Below, one piece after another: positions 41,645 through 50,711 of a DNA stretch of 64,000 nucleotides (position 1 is its first letter; the number at the start of each line of letters is the position of its first letter). The DNA is from Desulfuromonas acetoxidans DSM 684. Lineage in GTDB: Bacteria; Desulfobacterota; Desulfuromonadia; Desulfuromonadales; Desulfuromonadaceae. The notes below the pieces were generated by a model, which was given only the letters and a program-made list of their open reading frames with translations, searched no databases and was not told where the DNA came from. A program made the position numbers and the translations under genes. The stretch spans positions 46,217-110,216 of the forward strand of contig NZ_AAEW02000015.1 in assembly GCF_000167355.1 (NCBI RefSeq), read 5' to 3'.

Positions 41645-42672
41645 TTGGCACCTCCATTCATGTTTTGTTTGCCCAATGGAAGCAGGGGAAGGATGCCGCC
41701 GCTCTTGTCGTCAACCACATAAATTTCATCGACCTTGGGAAGAATCTTATCCATGGTTTCCAGAAACAAGCGTTGTTTAGTGACTTTGGGGGCTTTGCGG
41801 TATTCAGCCACCAGAGAATTAAAACGCTCTGCTTCGCCCTTGGCGCTGTTGATGCGTTCAAGAGCGTAACCTTCGGCTTCGAGAATGCGGCTACGCGCCA
41901 CACCACGGGCTTTAGGGACTTCACGGTTGTATTGCTCCCGTGCCTGGAAAATCAGGCTCTCTTTTTGTTGCTCGGCTTCGTTGACCTCGTTAAACGCCGC
42001 TTTGACTTGATCTGGCGGGTTAACGTCTTGGAATTTAACGGTGACGACACGGATACCAATGTTATAGCTGTTGAGGATGTCCTGCAGCCCCTTTTCAACG
42101 GCCATGGCCAGGTAGGCACGCTCTGTGGTCAACACCTGAGTGACATTGGAGTTGCCGATGATGCGGCGCACCTCGGCTTCGGACAGATCGCGGATCGTGG
42201 CACGGGGATCGGCAATGTTGAACAGGTATTTTTCCGGATCTACGATCTGATACTGGACAATCCATTCCACATCACTGACGTTCAGATCGCCGGTCAGTGT
42301 CAAGGATTCTTCACTGTAATCGCGATTGCTGTAAGTGGTGCGTATACCGGCTTGCTCAGTGCGAAAGCCGAACTCTTCTTTGAGAACGCGTCCGGTTTTG
42401 ACCCGGTAAACCTGATCAATGCCGAAAGGCAGTTTCATGTGCAGACCGGGTGGGGCGGTGCCGATCGATTTTCCCAGACGCAACAACACGCCGGTCTCTT
42501 CGGTATCAACTTTGTAAAAGGCGCTTTGTCCGCCAATGACGACGAGAAAAACAATAACCAGGCCGATAATCAGTTTTTTCGGTGGGCCGCCGCTGGTCTT
42601 GATTTTCTTGGCCGCCATTCTCAGAGCTTGTTCCAATGGATCCTGTTTGGGTTCCCAGGGACTTTGAGACAT
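41641..42672 (-). CDS. hflK: Membrane protease modulator HflK
   Basis: Partner of HflC in the FtsH-regulating complex, 343 residues, slightly short because the cytoplasmic N-terminal Gly-rich tail is brief. One membrane span (LIIGLVIVFLVVIGGQSAFY, about 34-53) is followed by the SPFH domain (VDTEETGVLLRLGKSIG, PPGLHMKLPFGID, SEAEVRRIIGNSNVTQVLT) and a Glu/Lys coiled coil. First gene of the hflKC pair; a good GGAGG lies just upstream of ATG 42672. The TatD-radical SAM gene ends 54 bases upstream. Confidence 0.95.
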   Translation of the reverse strand: MSQSPWEPKQDPLEQALRMAAKKIKTSGGPPKKLIIGLVIVFLVVIGGQSAFYKVDTEETGVLLRLGKSIGTAPPGLHMKLPFGIDQVYRVKTGRVLKEEFGFRTEQAGIRTTYSNRDYSEESLTLTGDLNVSDVEWIVQYQIVDPEKYLFNIADPRATIRDLSEAEVRRIIGNSNVTQVLTTERAYLAMAVEKGLQDILNSYNIGIRVVTVKFQDVNPPDQVKAAFNEVNEAEQQKESLIFQAREQYNREVPKARGVARSRILEAEGYALERINSAKGEAERFNSLVAEYRKAPKVTKQRLFLETMDKILPKVDEIYVVDDKSGGILPLLPLGKQNMNGGAK

Positions 42673-42726
42673 TCGGGGTCCTCCTGAAAAAGGGGTGTGA
42701 GGTTAGTTTAGGGGGAAAATGTTCGC

Positions 42727-44109
42727 TTAGCCTACTTCATTGTAAATACGGGTGCGGAATTCCACACCCAATTCTTCGGCCAGTTGTTCACAGGCCTTGA
42801 TATCAATGCCGGGCACCGTGACGGCTGACGCAATCACTTTGGGAATGTAGGTCGGTGCCTGACGAATGAATTCCTTGACGCCGTCGTACCCCTCATCGCC
42901 GAAACAGGATTGGCAGATCCGTTGGTAATCGGCTGTGTTTGGTGCGTTGAGGGAGATACTGAGTTCATCAACCAAGTCTTCGAGTTCCGGCAGAATATTG
43001 CGCTGATAGACAAGGTTGGCTTGGCCATCACTGTTGATGCGCACCTTGATCCCGCGTTGTTTGAGCCACGTCGCCACCTCTTTCACCAGATCAAGTCGCA
43101 GTAGGGGTTCGCCATAGCCACAAAAGACGACCTCCTCATAACCTGACGGATCGCCAATGGCGGCAATCACTTCATCAAAATCGGGTTCATGGTCGAGCTT
43201 GAGCTGATGGCCTTTGACGTGAAAGTCGCGGAATTTGGCGCAGAAACTACAGCGGTTGCTGCAGCGGTTGGTGATGTTGAGATACAGCGAGTCGCGGATG
43301 CGATACGCGATTTTACTGGCCTGGTCCACTTCACCGACACCGAACAGCTCAAACGCATTAAGGCTGGTGATGCGCGCCACATCGGTCAGGGTCAGCCCCT
43401 TGATCTCAGCAATTGTTTCGGCGGTTTTGACAACGTAGGACGGCTCATTGCGCTTGCCGCGCCACGGTTGGGCGGCAAGATAGGGACAATCTGTTTCGAC
43501 CAGGATGCGCTCTGTCGGCACTTGCCGGATCACTTCACGCAGAGCGTCGTTTTTCGGGTAGGTTATCGTGCCGGTAAATGACAGGTAGAAGCCGAGGTCC
43601 AGGCACGCTTTGGCCATTTCGATATCGCCACTGAAGCAGTGCAGTACACCGCCGATCTCCTCGGCCTTTTCTTCGCGCAGGATGGCCAGTACGTCATCAT
43701 GTGCATCGCGGTCATGGATGACCACCGGCAGCTTGCTCTGGCGTGCTAAGGCCAGTTGTTGGCGAAAGGCTTTTTGCTGCTGATCGTGCGGGCAGTGGTT
43801 GCGATAGTAGTCGAGGCCGATTTCACCGATGGCCACTACTTTGTCTGCAGTCGCCAGTTGGGCCAGTTCGTCAAGCAACTGCGGGGTGACGGTGGCGGCG
43901 TCGTGTGGGTGGATACCGACCGTGGCATAGATGCCTGGATACCGTTCTGTCAGATCGACGCTGGCACGAGAACTTTCGAGGTCGCAGCCGACGGTAATGA
44001 TGGAGTGAACCCCTTGATCATCGGCACGTTGAATGACCTGTTCAAGGTCTTCAGCAAAACGATTGCCGTCCAGATGGGCGTGGGTATCAACGAGGGAAGG
44101 GTGAGACAT
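42727..44109 (-). CDS. TatD-family nuclease fused to a radical SAM domain
   Basis: One chain of 460 residues with two domains. Residues 1 to about 255 are a TatD metal-dependent hydrolase: VDTHAHLD (His8, His10), GEIGLDYY (Glu), HDRDAHDD, LHCFSGD and ETDCPYLAAQP. Residues about 270-460 are a radical SAM domain with the [4Fe-4S] motif CSNRCSFC (C283, C287, C290), then YGEPLL and NSDGQA. Start ATG 44109 begins exactly at the TatD fold; the open frame to 44193 lacks similarity. TatD/radical SAM fusions are known in this bacterial group but the reaction of the C-terminal half is not. Repeat copy D lies just upstream. Confidence 0.88.
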   Translation of the reverse strand: MSHPSLVDTHAHLDGNRFAEDLEQVIQRADDQGVHSIITVGCDLESSRASVDLTERYPGIYATVGIHPHDAATVTPQLLDELAQLATADKVVAIGEIGLDYYRNHCPHDQQQKAFRQQLALARQSKLPVVIHDRDAHDDVLAILREEKAEEIGGVLHCFSGDIEMAKACLDLGFYLSFTGTITYPKNDALREVIRQVPTERILVETDCPYLAAQPWRGKRNEPSYVVKTAETIAEIKGLTLTDVARITSLNAFELFGVGEVDQASKIAYRIRDSLYLNITNRCSNRCSFCAKFRDFHVKGHQLKLDHEPDFDEVIAAIGDPSGYEEVVFCGYGEPLLRLDLVKEVATWLKQRGIKVRINSDGQANLVYQRNILPELEDLVDELSISLNAPNTADYQRICQSCFGDEGYDGVKEFIRQAPTYIPKVIASAVTVPGIDIKACEQLAEELGVEFRTRIYNEVG

Positions 44110-44196
44110 GGGAACTCCAGAAATAAGACGTTGGCGTGTTGTTTTTGTGCTACGACACGATGGATCGTTTTTGGGGCAAAATCTTAAGGTCAAGAG

Positions 44197-44740
44197 CTAA
44201 GTCAAGGTCGCCGGGACTCGCCCCGGCAGGCGACATCCTTTTGACTGGCCGCTCAAAAGGATGCAAAAACCGGCTGAACTTCTCCTGGACCTAGGTTAAC
44301 CGACAATGAGTCTGTTCCGTTTTACGCCACCGCTTCAGCTTGCCTCCCTTTAGCTCGGCAAATCTTGCTTCTCATCACCTCTGGCGTAAAACGTTGATAA
44401 CAAACTTTTGTTTTTATCTATCTTTGGTGTGGCACCGGTTAAACAGGTGGGACGGTGCCCACCCTACAGTTGTGTGTTATTTAGCACTTCAGCTCTCCCG
44501 TTCAGCAGCGCCGAACGTAAAGAGCGTCGCTGTGATGATCGTCGGCAACCTGTTTGAGCGTCAGCGAGTTTTGCCGACATCACAGCGTAAGCGAATGCAG
44601 TGAGGGAACCCGCAGGGCGCAATGGTCGGGAGTCGATTTTGCGCCCCTTTTGTCGACGCAAAAGGGGCCCGACGTGTGGGCGCGGAAGCCCACGTCACGT
44701 GCGTACCCAAAATGCAAACGGATGAACTTTGCCGGAGCAA
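44197..44740 (-). repeat. Dispersed multi-hairpin intergenic repeat, copy D (inverted)
   Basis: Full-length copy on the minus strand that fills almost the whole 677-bp gap between metG and the TatD fusion gene. Read on the minus strand it has hairpin 1 GTGGGC/GCCCAC, hairpin 2 with an extended CCCCTTTTG/CAAAAGGGG stem, hairpin 3 (GGGTGGG/CCCACCT-like), a GTTTTACGCCA/TGGCGTAAAAC inverted repeat in the middle, hairpin 4 CATCCTTTTGA/TCAAAAGGATG (44234-44263) and the terminal GCCGGG/CCCGGC. Because it is uninterrupted at hairpin 4 it defines the IS target site in copy B. Confidence 0.85.
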
Positions 44741-44786
44741 TCCGTCATAAGGGCTGTAAGCCTGCTCGCAGCAGCATATTTAAGTT

Positions 44787-46319
44787 TTAGTTTTCCTCAA
44801 TCCGCGGAAACATCGGCGGCGCTTTTTCAATGGTCGTACCGGCTTGCAGTCCACCCCATTGATCCTGCCCATCAAGCATCAGATTGTCGCTGTCCTGACC
44901 CAGAATCTCCATGATTCGCTTGCCTGTATCCGGCAAGAATGGGGCCACCATCAGGCCGATCAGACGTACGGCTTCAAGCAGGTTGTACATAACCGTGCCG
45001 AGACGTTCTTTTTGGGCTTCATCTTTTGCCAAACCCCAGGGCGCTGTGTCGTCGATGTATTTGTTGGCGCTACTGATCAGCTCCCAGATGCTGAGCAGGG
45101 CCTTGTTGAAGGCCAGATCATTCATTTGTTTATCGATCAGTTCCAGCTTGGCGGGGAATTGATCGATGAACGGTTGGTCGATGTCGGCCATTGCTGTTGG
45201 CTCAGGCAGAGTGCCACCGAAATACTTGTTGAGCATGGCCGTGGAACGGCTGACCAGGTTGCCGAGGTCATTGGCCAAATCCGAGTTGATGCGGTGGATC
45301 AGCGCCGAGTGAGAGAAGTCGCCGTCGAGGCCGAACGGCACTTCACGCAGCAGGAAATAACGGATTGGATCAATGCCGTAGGTGTCGACAAGCATGTTGG
45401 GCTCGACGACATTCTGCAGGCTTTTGCTCATCTTCTTACCTTCGACGGTCCACCAGCCGTGGGCGAACACTTTTTCCGGTAGAGGCAAACCGGCAGCCAT
45501 GAGGAAGGTCGGCCAGTAAACGGTGTGGAAGCGCAGGATGTCCTTGCCGATAACATGGACACTGCACGGCCAGAATTTTTCAAATGTCCCCTGTTTATCA
45601 TCCGGGTAACCCAGAGCGGTGATGTAGTTGTTCAACGCGTCAAACCACACATAAATGACATGCTTGTCGTCACCGGGAACCGGGATCCCCCAAGAGAAAC
45701 TGGTGCGGGAGATCGACAGGTCACGCAGCCCTTCGCGCACGAAACTGAGTACTTCGTTGCGGCGAGAACGCGGCTGGATAAAGTCGGGATTGGCCTCAAT
45801 ATGATCGAGCAGCTGTTGCTGGTATTTGCTCATGCGGAAGAAGTAGGACTCCTCCTTGAGTTTATCCGTCGGCCGGCCACAGTCCGGGCAGCAGCCGTCG
45901 ATGAGCTGTGTCTCAGTCCAGAAGGTTTCACAGGGAGTGCAATACCAGTCTTCATAGGCCCCGAGATAGATATCACCTTGTTCCTGTATCTGGGTAAACA
46001 TTTTCTGCACGCCCTCTTTATGGCGTTGCTGGGTGGTGCGGATGAAGTCGGTGTTGTCGATGTTGAGCTTTTGCCACAAGGCCGCAAAGCGTTGCATCAC
46101 CCGATCCGCCAGTTCCAAAGGTGTTTCACCCGCAGCAATGGCGGCCTTTTCCACTTTTTGGCCGTGCTCGTCTGTACCGGTGAGGAAAAAGACCTCATAA
46201 CCGCGCGCCTTTTTATAGCGGGCCAGAACGTCACAGGCCAGTGTCGTATAGGCGTGGCCGATGTGGGGCACATCGTTGACGTAGTAGATGGGGGTGGTGA
46301 TGTAAAATGTTTTGTCCAT
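44787..46319 (-). CDS. metG: Methionyl-tRNA synthetase
   Basis: Class I aminoacyl-tRNA synthetase charging tRNA-Met, 510 residues. HIGH-type motif HIGHAYTT (about 19-26), metal-binding knuckle CTPCETFW...CCPDCGRPTD, KMSKS in KKMSKSLQNVV (about 295), and an anticodon-binding helical domain. The chain ends after that domain, so it lacks the C-terminal dimerisation/tRNA-binding extension of the long form; this is the short MetG type. GGAG lies just before ATG 46319, within the end region of the PSP1 gene (12-base gap), so the two are co-transcribed. Confidence 0.95.
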   Translation of the reverse strand: MDKTFYITTPIYYVNDVPHIGHAYTTLACDVLARYKKARGYEVFFLTGTDEHGQKVEKAAIAAGETPLELADRVMQRFAALWQKLNIDNTDFIRTTQQRHKEGVQKMFTQIQEQGDIYLGAYEDWYCTPCETFWTETQLIDGCCPDCGRPTDKLKEESYFFRMSKYQQQLLDHIEANPDFIQPRSRRNEVLSFVREGLRDLSISRTSFSWGIPVPGDDKHVIYVWFDALNNYITALGYPDDKQGTFEKFWPCSVHVIGKDILRFHTVYWPTFLMAAGLPLPEKVFAHGWWTVEGKKMSKSLQNVVEPNMLVDTYGIDPIRYFLLREVPFGLDGDFSHSALIHRINSDLANDLGNLVSRSTAMLNKYFGGTLPEPTAMADIDQPFIDQFPAKLELIDKQMNDLAFNKALLSIWELISSANKYIDDTAPWGLAKDEAQKERLGTVMYNLLEAVRLIGLMVAPFLPDTGKRIMEILGQDSDNLMLDGQDQWGGLQAGTTIEKAPPMFPRIEEN

Positions 46320-46330
46320 GGTGGCTCCTG

Positions 46331-47611
46331 CTATGGTTTGCGCGGCGGCCGACGACGATTGCGGCTGCGGCGTTTATTGGGTTTTTTATCCTGTGGGTTC
46401 TTTTCCTGATTTTTATCGTTATTCTCGCCGGTCGCGGGCGTTGCCTGTGATTTATCCTTGGCCGGGCCTTTATCCGGACGGGGTTTTCTGTTCGGTCGTT
46501 GGCTATTCTCCTGGCCCTGTTGTTCCTGCGGCCCGGAAGTTTTTTTGGGGCGATTCTGTTTTTCCTGACCCGGTTTACCCCCACGTTTGTTCTTACTTGG
46601 CCGCCCTTCAGCGGATTTTCCCCGAGCCGGACGTTGTGGTTTCCCGTCACGCGAGGCTGGTTTGCCCCCCTTGCCTTTGTTGCCTGTTTTGCGTTCCCCT
46701 TCTTTGGCCTGACGTTTTTCAGGGGCCGGCGAACTTCCTCCGCTTTTTTTCGGCTCCTCTTTGGCTCCCGTTTTGTTGGTGCTCAAACTTGCTACAGGGA
46801 TGTTGCTGATGGTTTTACCAGAGCAGCGTACCGTGACGGTTTGACTGAGTGTCTGACCGCAGACAACCTCAACGGGTTGTCCGTCAAGACTCGCCTTAGA
46901 TCCCGGTTTCGGTAACTGCTTGGCCATTTTGCAATAGGTATCGTACTCATACCCAAGACAGCACAGCAAGCGTCCGCATTGTCCGGAAATTTTGGTGGGG
47001 TTCAGTGCCAGACCCTGTTGTTTGGCCATGCGGACGGATACCGGATGAAAATCCGTGAGAAAAGTGCCACAGCACAATTCACGTCCGCAGATGCCAATGC
47101 CACCGATCAGTTTGGCTTCGTCACGTACACCGATCTGGCGCATTTCAATGCGGGTGTGGAAATGGTGGGCGAGGTCTTTAACCAGTTCACGAAAGTCCAC
47201 CCGGCCATCGGCGGTGAAATAGAAGATGATCTTTGACCCGTCAAACAGGTATTCAGCCTTGACCAGTTTCATCGGCATGTTGCGTTGACGAATGCGCTCC
47301 ATGCAGTGATCAAAGGCTTCTTTTTCCTTGGACGAGCTGATGCGCGCCATGTTGTGGTCAGCTTCAGTGGCCAGACGCAAGACTTTTTTCAGATCCTGGG
47401 GAAGATCTTGTTTGGCAACGTTTCGGGGAGGGCGAGCAACCGTGCCGAGTGCGCGGCCTCGATTGGTTTCCACTACAACGCTGTCCCCCTGATTGAGTTC
47501 CAGCCCGTTGGTATCAAAGTCATATTGTTTTCCTGCCGAGCGAAATTTGACGGTGGCTATGATTTTTTCGCCCGCTGGAGTTGTGGTGTGTTCCTCGTTG
47601 TTCTGAGTCAT
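46331..47611 (-). CDS. PSP1-domain protein with long basic disordered tail (YaaT/RicT-like)
   Basis: Protein of 426 residues. The N-terminal part (about 15-265) is a PSP1/YaaT domain with the invariant Cys clusters CGRELCCGTFL and CGRLLCCLGYEYDTYC. In Bacillus the homologue RicT binds FeS clusters and, with RicA/RicF, affects RNA maturation. From about residue 280 the chain is a low-complexity Lys/Arg/Pro/Gly/Gln/Asn tail of about 145 residues ending NKRRSRNRRRPPRKP, of a kind that usually binds RNA (inference). Gene order tmk-holB-PSP1-metG is the common one for this family. A 280-base gap separates it from holB. Confidence 0.88.
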   Translation of the reverse strand: MTQNNEEHTTTPAGEKIIATVKFRSAGKQYDFDTNGLELNQGDSVVVETNRGRALGTVARPPRNVAKQDLPQDLKKVLRLATEADHNMARISSSKEKEAFDHCMERIRQRNMPMKLVKAEYLFDGSKIIFYFTADGRVDFRELVKDLAHHFHTRIEMRQIGVRDEAKLIGGIGICGRELCCGTFLTDFHPVSVRMAKQQGLALNPTKISGQCGRLLCCLGYEYDTYCKMAKQLPKPGSKASLDGQPVEVVCGQTLSQTVTVRCSGKTISNIPVASLSTNKTGAKEEPKKSGGSSPAPEKRQAKEGERKTGNKGKGGKPASRDGKPQRPARGKSAEGRPSKNKRGGKPGQEKQNRPKKTSGPQEQQGQENSQRPNRKPRPDKGPAKDKSQATPATGENNDKNQEKNPQDKKPNKRRSRNRRRPPRKP

Positions 47612-47891
47612 TCGGTCACTTTATATGTTGATCGTTTCCATTGGTGCATCGTGGCCAAGGCCATTGGCGTCAATATGTGGAAACGAAGGGTTCAATCGAT
47701 AGGGCAAATTCCCTGAAACCATGTTCCTCGCGGTAGAAGAAAAGTGGTTGTTTTTCTTTTCTCATTCCCGAAATCAGGTAAAGAGATAATCTAACGTATT
47801 CAGGGACGACAGGCAATGTCTTAGTTGCCGTCAATGCGGGATTTCTCTCTCGGATGAAAGGTGGTTGACCTTCTCGGTTTGCTAACGGATT

Positions 47892-48872
47892 TTACATTGC
47901 TGCTTTGGGTTGGACAAGCTGGATCAGCAAGCGCTCGACAGCAAGTTGTCGGTTGACGTTGCGGCGTAAATGGTACTGAAAATCAAGAAGTGCATCCAGT
48001 TTATGCTGGATGGAGGGCAGGCTTTCACGGCCAGCCTGATGGATAATGCGTTCTTTGAGGTCAGTATTGGCCAGCAGGGAGCTGGACCCCTGACTGACAA
48101 CAAGAAAGACATCGCGATAACAGCTGAGTAGAACCGTTCCGAGGTCTTCGAGTTGGTCCTTGTCCGCCGCCCATTTTTCCGCCAGTTCCAACATCGGAAC
48201 GATGCTGCCCGGTGACAGGGTGCAGACGGCTTTGAACAGTGTCTTACGTTGTTCAAGGTAAAACTCACGGTCGCTGCCGAGAGCTTTTTTGAGGCTGCCT
48301 TCGGACAATGAGGCGAGGATTCGGCATTCATCGTTACTAAATTCCTGCTGCTTGAGGACTTTGGCAATCATGGCCTGATCAAGTCGGGCAAAGGGCAGTT
48401 GCTGACACCGGGAACGAATGGTTTCCAGAACCGCTTCCGGATGGGCGCTGATCAAAATCAACATGACATCGTGGCGTGGTTCTTCCAACGTTTTGAGCAG
48501 CGCATTACCGGCCGCCGGGTTCATCTTGTCCGCTCCGTCAATCAGGCAGATCCGTCGTGGTGCTTCCAGCGGAGGATGTTGCAGTTCCCTTTGCAGCTCA
48601 CGGATGGCGTCAATTTTGATGAAGCTGCCTTCCGGTTCAAGGATGTGGAGGTCCGGGTGGTTGTTGTGGTCAATGCGTCGACAGCCGGCACAGGTGCCGC
48701 AACCGGTTTGGTGTTCACAGAAGATCAGGCGAACCAGGGCGGTGGCCATCAGACGTTTGCCGATCCCTTCGGCACCGGTAAACAGATAGGCGTGGGCCAT
48801 GCGTTGATTGTTCCACGCCTGACGCAGCAATTTTTTCTGCCGTTCATGGCCGATGATGTTGTCAAAAGTCAT
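47892..48872 (-). CDS. holB: DNA polymerase III delta' subunit
   Basis: Clamp-loader AAA+ subunit, 326 residues. A P-loop is present (LFTGAEGIGKRLMA), the zinc module CEHQTGCGTCAGCRRIDHNN follows, then GNALLKTLEEP and the sensor region SRCQQLPFARL. The C-terminal helical collar is of normal length. ATG 48872 overlaps the tmk stop by four bases, the usual tmk-holB arrangement. No recognisable element lies in the 280 bases downstream before the PSP1 gene. Confidence 0.92.
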   Translation of the reverse strand: MTFDNIIGHERQKKLLRQAWNNQRMAHAYLFTGAEGIGKRLMATALVRLIFCEHQTGCGTCAGCRRIDHNNHPDLHILEPEGSFIKIDAIRELQRELQHPPLEAPRRICLIDGADKMNPAAGNALLKTLEEPRHDVMLILISAHPEAVLETIRSRCQQLPFARLDQAMIAKVLKQQEFSNDECRILASLSEGSLKKALGSDREFYLEQRKTLFKAVCTLSPGSIVPMLELAEKWAADKDQLEDLGTVLLSCYRDVFLVVSQGSSSLLANTDLKERIIHQAGRESLPSIQHKLDALLDFQYHLRRNVNRQLAVERLLIQLVQPKAAM

Positions 48873-49519
48873 GACGAAGGCACCGGTTGGATTATGGTGT
48901 TCATTGCCGATGCAATGCGTTCAGCCACGGTTTGCGGTTTTCCCTGAGCATCAATGATCAGAAAGCGCTGAGGCTCGTTGTCTGCCAGTTGCAGATAGGC
49001 TTGACGGATGCGCTGGTGAAAGTTGAGAGATTCCTGTTCAAAGCGGTCTTCATTGGGGCCGCTGTGTTGTTCATTGCGCTGGCGGGCGCGTCCGAGACCA
49101 ATCTCTACCGGAAGATCGAGCAGCAGAGTGGTGTCGGGCCGAACCCCTTGGCAGGCATACGCATTGAGTGTTGTGATCTGATCAATGTCGAGCTGACGGC
49201 CATAGCCCTGATAGGCGAGGGTGGCGTCACAAAAGCGATCACACAGGACTGTCTTGCCGGCGTCAAGGGCCGGACGGATCACTTCAGCGACATGCTGGGC
49301 ACGAGCCGCAGCATAAAGCAGCAGTTCGGTCGGGCTGGTCATGCGGTTGTTTTTTGCATCAAGTAATACCGCGCGAATCTGGTCAGCAATATCACAACCT
49401 CCCGGTTCCCGTGTTTCTATGACGTCGTGACCCTGGTGGCGCAGTGCGGTGGCGAGCAGACGGATCTGGGTTGTCTTTCCACACCCTTCAATACCTTCAA
49501 ATGTGATGAATTGTCCCAT
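48869..49519 (-). CDS. tmk: Thymidylate kinase
   Basis: Phosphorylates dTMP to dTDP, 216 residues, cytoplasmic. P-loop FEGIEGCGKTTQ (about 8-19), the DR(Y/F) motif CDRFCDATLAYQGYG, the substrate region TREPGG and the LID region RARQRNEQHSG. ATG 49519 follows GGAAG. It is first in the tmk-holB cluster on the minus strand; the divergent rnc gene starts 387 bases away. Confidence 0.96.
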   Translation of the reverse strand: MGQFITFEGIEGCGKTTQIRLLATALRHQGHDVIETREPGGCDIADQIRAVLLDAKNNRMTSPTELLLYAAARAQHVAEVIRPALDAGKTVLCDRFCDATLAYQGYGRQLDIDQITTLNAYACQGVRPDTTLLLDLPVEIGLGRARQRNEQHSGPNEDRFEQESLNFHQRIRQAYLQLADNEPQRFLIIDAQGKPQTVAERIASAMNTIIQPVPSS

Positions 49520-49905
49520 AACTTCCGTGGTTTGTGGAGTGGCTGGTTTTTCGGGGCGTCTTTAGCGGGATGTTGAAAAAATCCTGTCCGGGGATTTTTC
49601 AACGACGCAAGCCGAAAAAGCGATTTCCGTCTTGCTCGCAAAATCAAGGATTTGAAAACCTGTCCTTGATTTTGATCGCCCGTCCATGGGCTCCACAGCT
49701 TGTTAGATCTCCCGATTTTGTTCAGAGTGCCCCATTATAAAGAGCGCGGTCAGGGACGCAAGGAGAAAAGCGTATCGGCCAGCCATTGCGTTATGGTGCG
49801 TTTTTCAGTATGTTAAATCGTTTAACAGTTGACATTGATGGAGATCTGTCGGCAGAATGCGCGGCTTGTCCGCAGGGCAGGTCATGATTGTGGAGAGTGA
49901 ATCTG
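49520..49905. other. 386-bp divergent gap with two large inverted repeats
   Basis: Two strong hairpins: GTTGAAAAAATCC (49572-49584) with GGGATTTTTCAAC (49591-49603), and CAAAATCAAGGA (49639-49650) with TCCTTGATTTTG (49663-49674, perfect, 12 bp). Between them GCGATTTCCGTCTTGC (49620-49635) is identical to a segment of repeat copy A (about 13005-13020). The remaining half toward rnc presumably holds its promoter; TTGACA occurs at 49829-49834. Confidence 0.7.
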
Positions 49906-50622
49906 GTGGATTTTGATAAAGAGCTGAGCCAATTTGAAGAGCGATTAGGGTACCGGTTTACAGACCGGCATTACCTGCAGACAGCTCTGATCCATAAATC
50001 CTATGCCAATGAACAATTGCGTGATCCGGCGGCATGTAATGAACGACAGGAATTTCTCGGTGATGCGGTTCTTGATCTGGTGATGGCGGATTATCTGTTT
50101 TGTACTTATCCGCAGTTACCGGAAGGTGAGTTGTCACGCATCCGCTCCGAATTGGTCAGCGCCCGTGCTCTGGCTAAAGTAGCCCGTCGCCTCAATCTGG
50201 GCCCCTGTCTGAAATTGGGGCGTGGTGAACGCCGTAGTGGCGGTCAAGACAAAGACAACCTGCTGGCTGATGCGTTGGAAGCGGTGTTTGGAGCGGTGTT
50301 TCTCGATGCCGGTTGGGATGTGGCGCGGGATGTCCTCGGGCGGATGTTTGAAGGTACGGCCGTCCAGGCGGCGCGGCGTAAGTCACTTGACTACAAAACT
50401 CGCTTTCAGGAATTGGCTCAGGCGCGTTTTGGGGCTGCCCCCGAATACGAACTGGTGGCCACGGAAGGTCCCGATCATCAGCGCGAATATACGGTGATTG
50501 TCTCCTGTGAAGGACGACATTTGGGGCAGGGCAGTGGCGGCAGTAAAAAAGCGGCCCAACAACAGGCGGCATGTCAAGCGCTGAAAGCTCTTGATGATGA
50601 ATGCGACGGAGGGACGGCATAG
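49906..50622 (+). CDS. rnc: Ribonuclease III
   Basis: Double-strand-specific endoribonuclease for rRNA and mRNA processing, 238 residues. Signature NERQEFLGDAVLDLVMADYL (about 39-58) holds the metal Glu and Asp; the second acidic pair is in DALEAVFGAVFLDAG. A C-terminal dsRNA-binding domain follows (about 155-230: YKTRFQELAQARFG, GSGGSKKAAQQQAACQAL). I choose GTG 49906, nine bases after GGAGA, over TTG 49888 and GTG 49897. It is followed by era, in the common rnc-era order. Confidence 0.95.
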   Translation: MDFDKELSQFEERLGYRFTDRHYLQTALIHKSYANEQLRDPAACNERQEFLGDAVLDLVMADYLFCTYPQLPEGELSRIRSELVSARALAKVARRLNLGPCLKLGRGERRSGGQDKDNLLADALEAVFGAVFLDAGWDVARDVLGRMFEGTAVQAARRKSLDYKTRFQELAQARFGAAPEYELVATEGPDHQREYTVIVSCEGRHLGQGSGGSKKAAQQQAACQALKALDDECDGGTA

Positions 50623-50711
50623 GCTGTTCCCCCTTACGTTATAGAGCCTTGTGCAACAGGGTAGCGATACCATTTTCGCAACAACTTTTTCACTAAGAAA
50701 GAGATGATCAC

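Noticed and set aside
41665..42687. 340-codon open frame opposite hflK
   Set aside because: Antisense shadow; hflK has full family similarity and coupling to hflC.
44340..44790. Open frames on both strands through repeat copy D
   Set aside because: Parts of the inverted repeat, not conserved as protein between copies.
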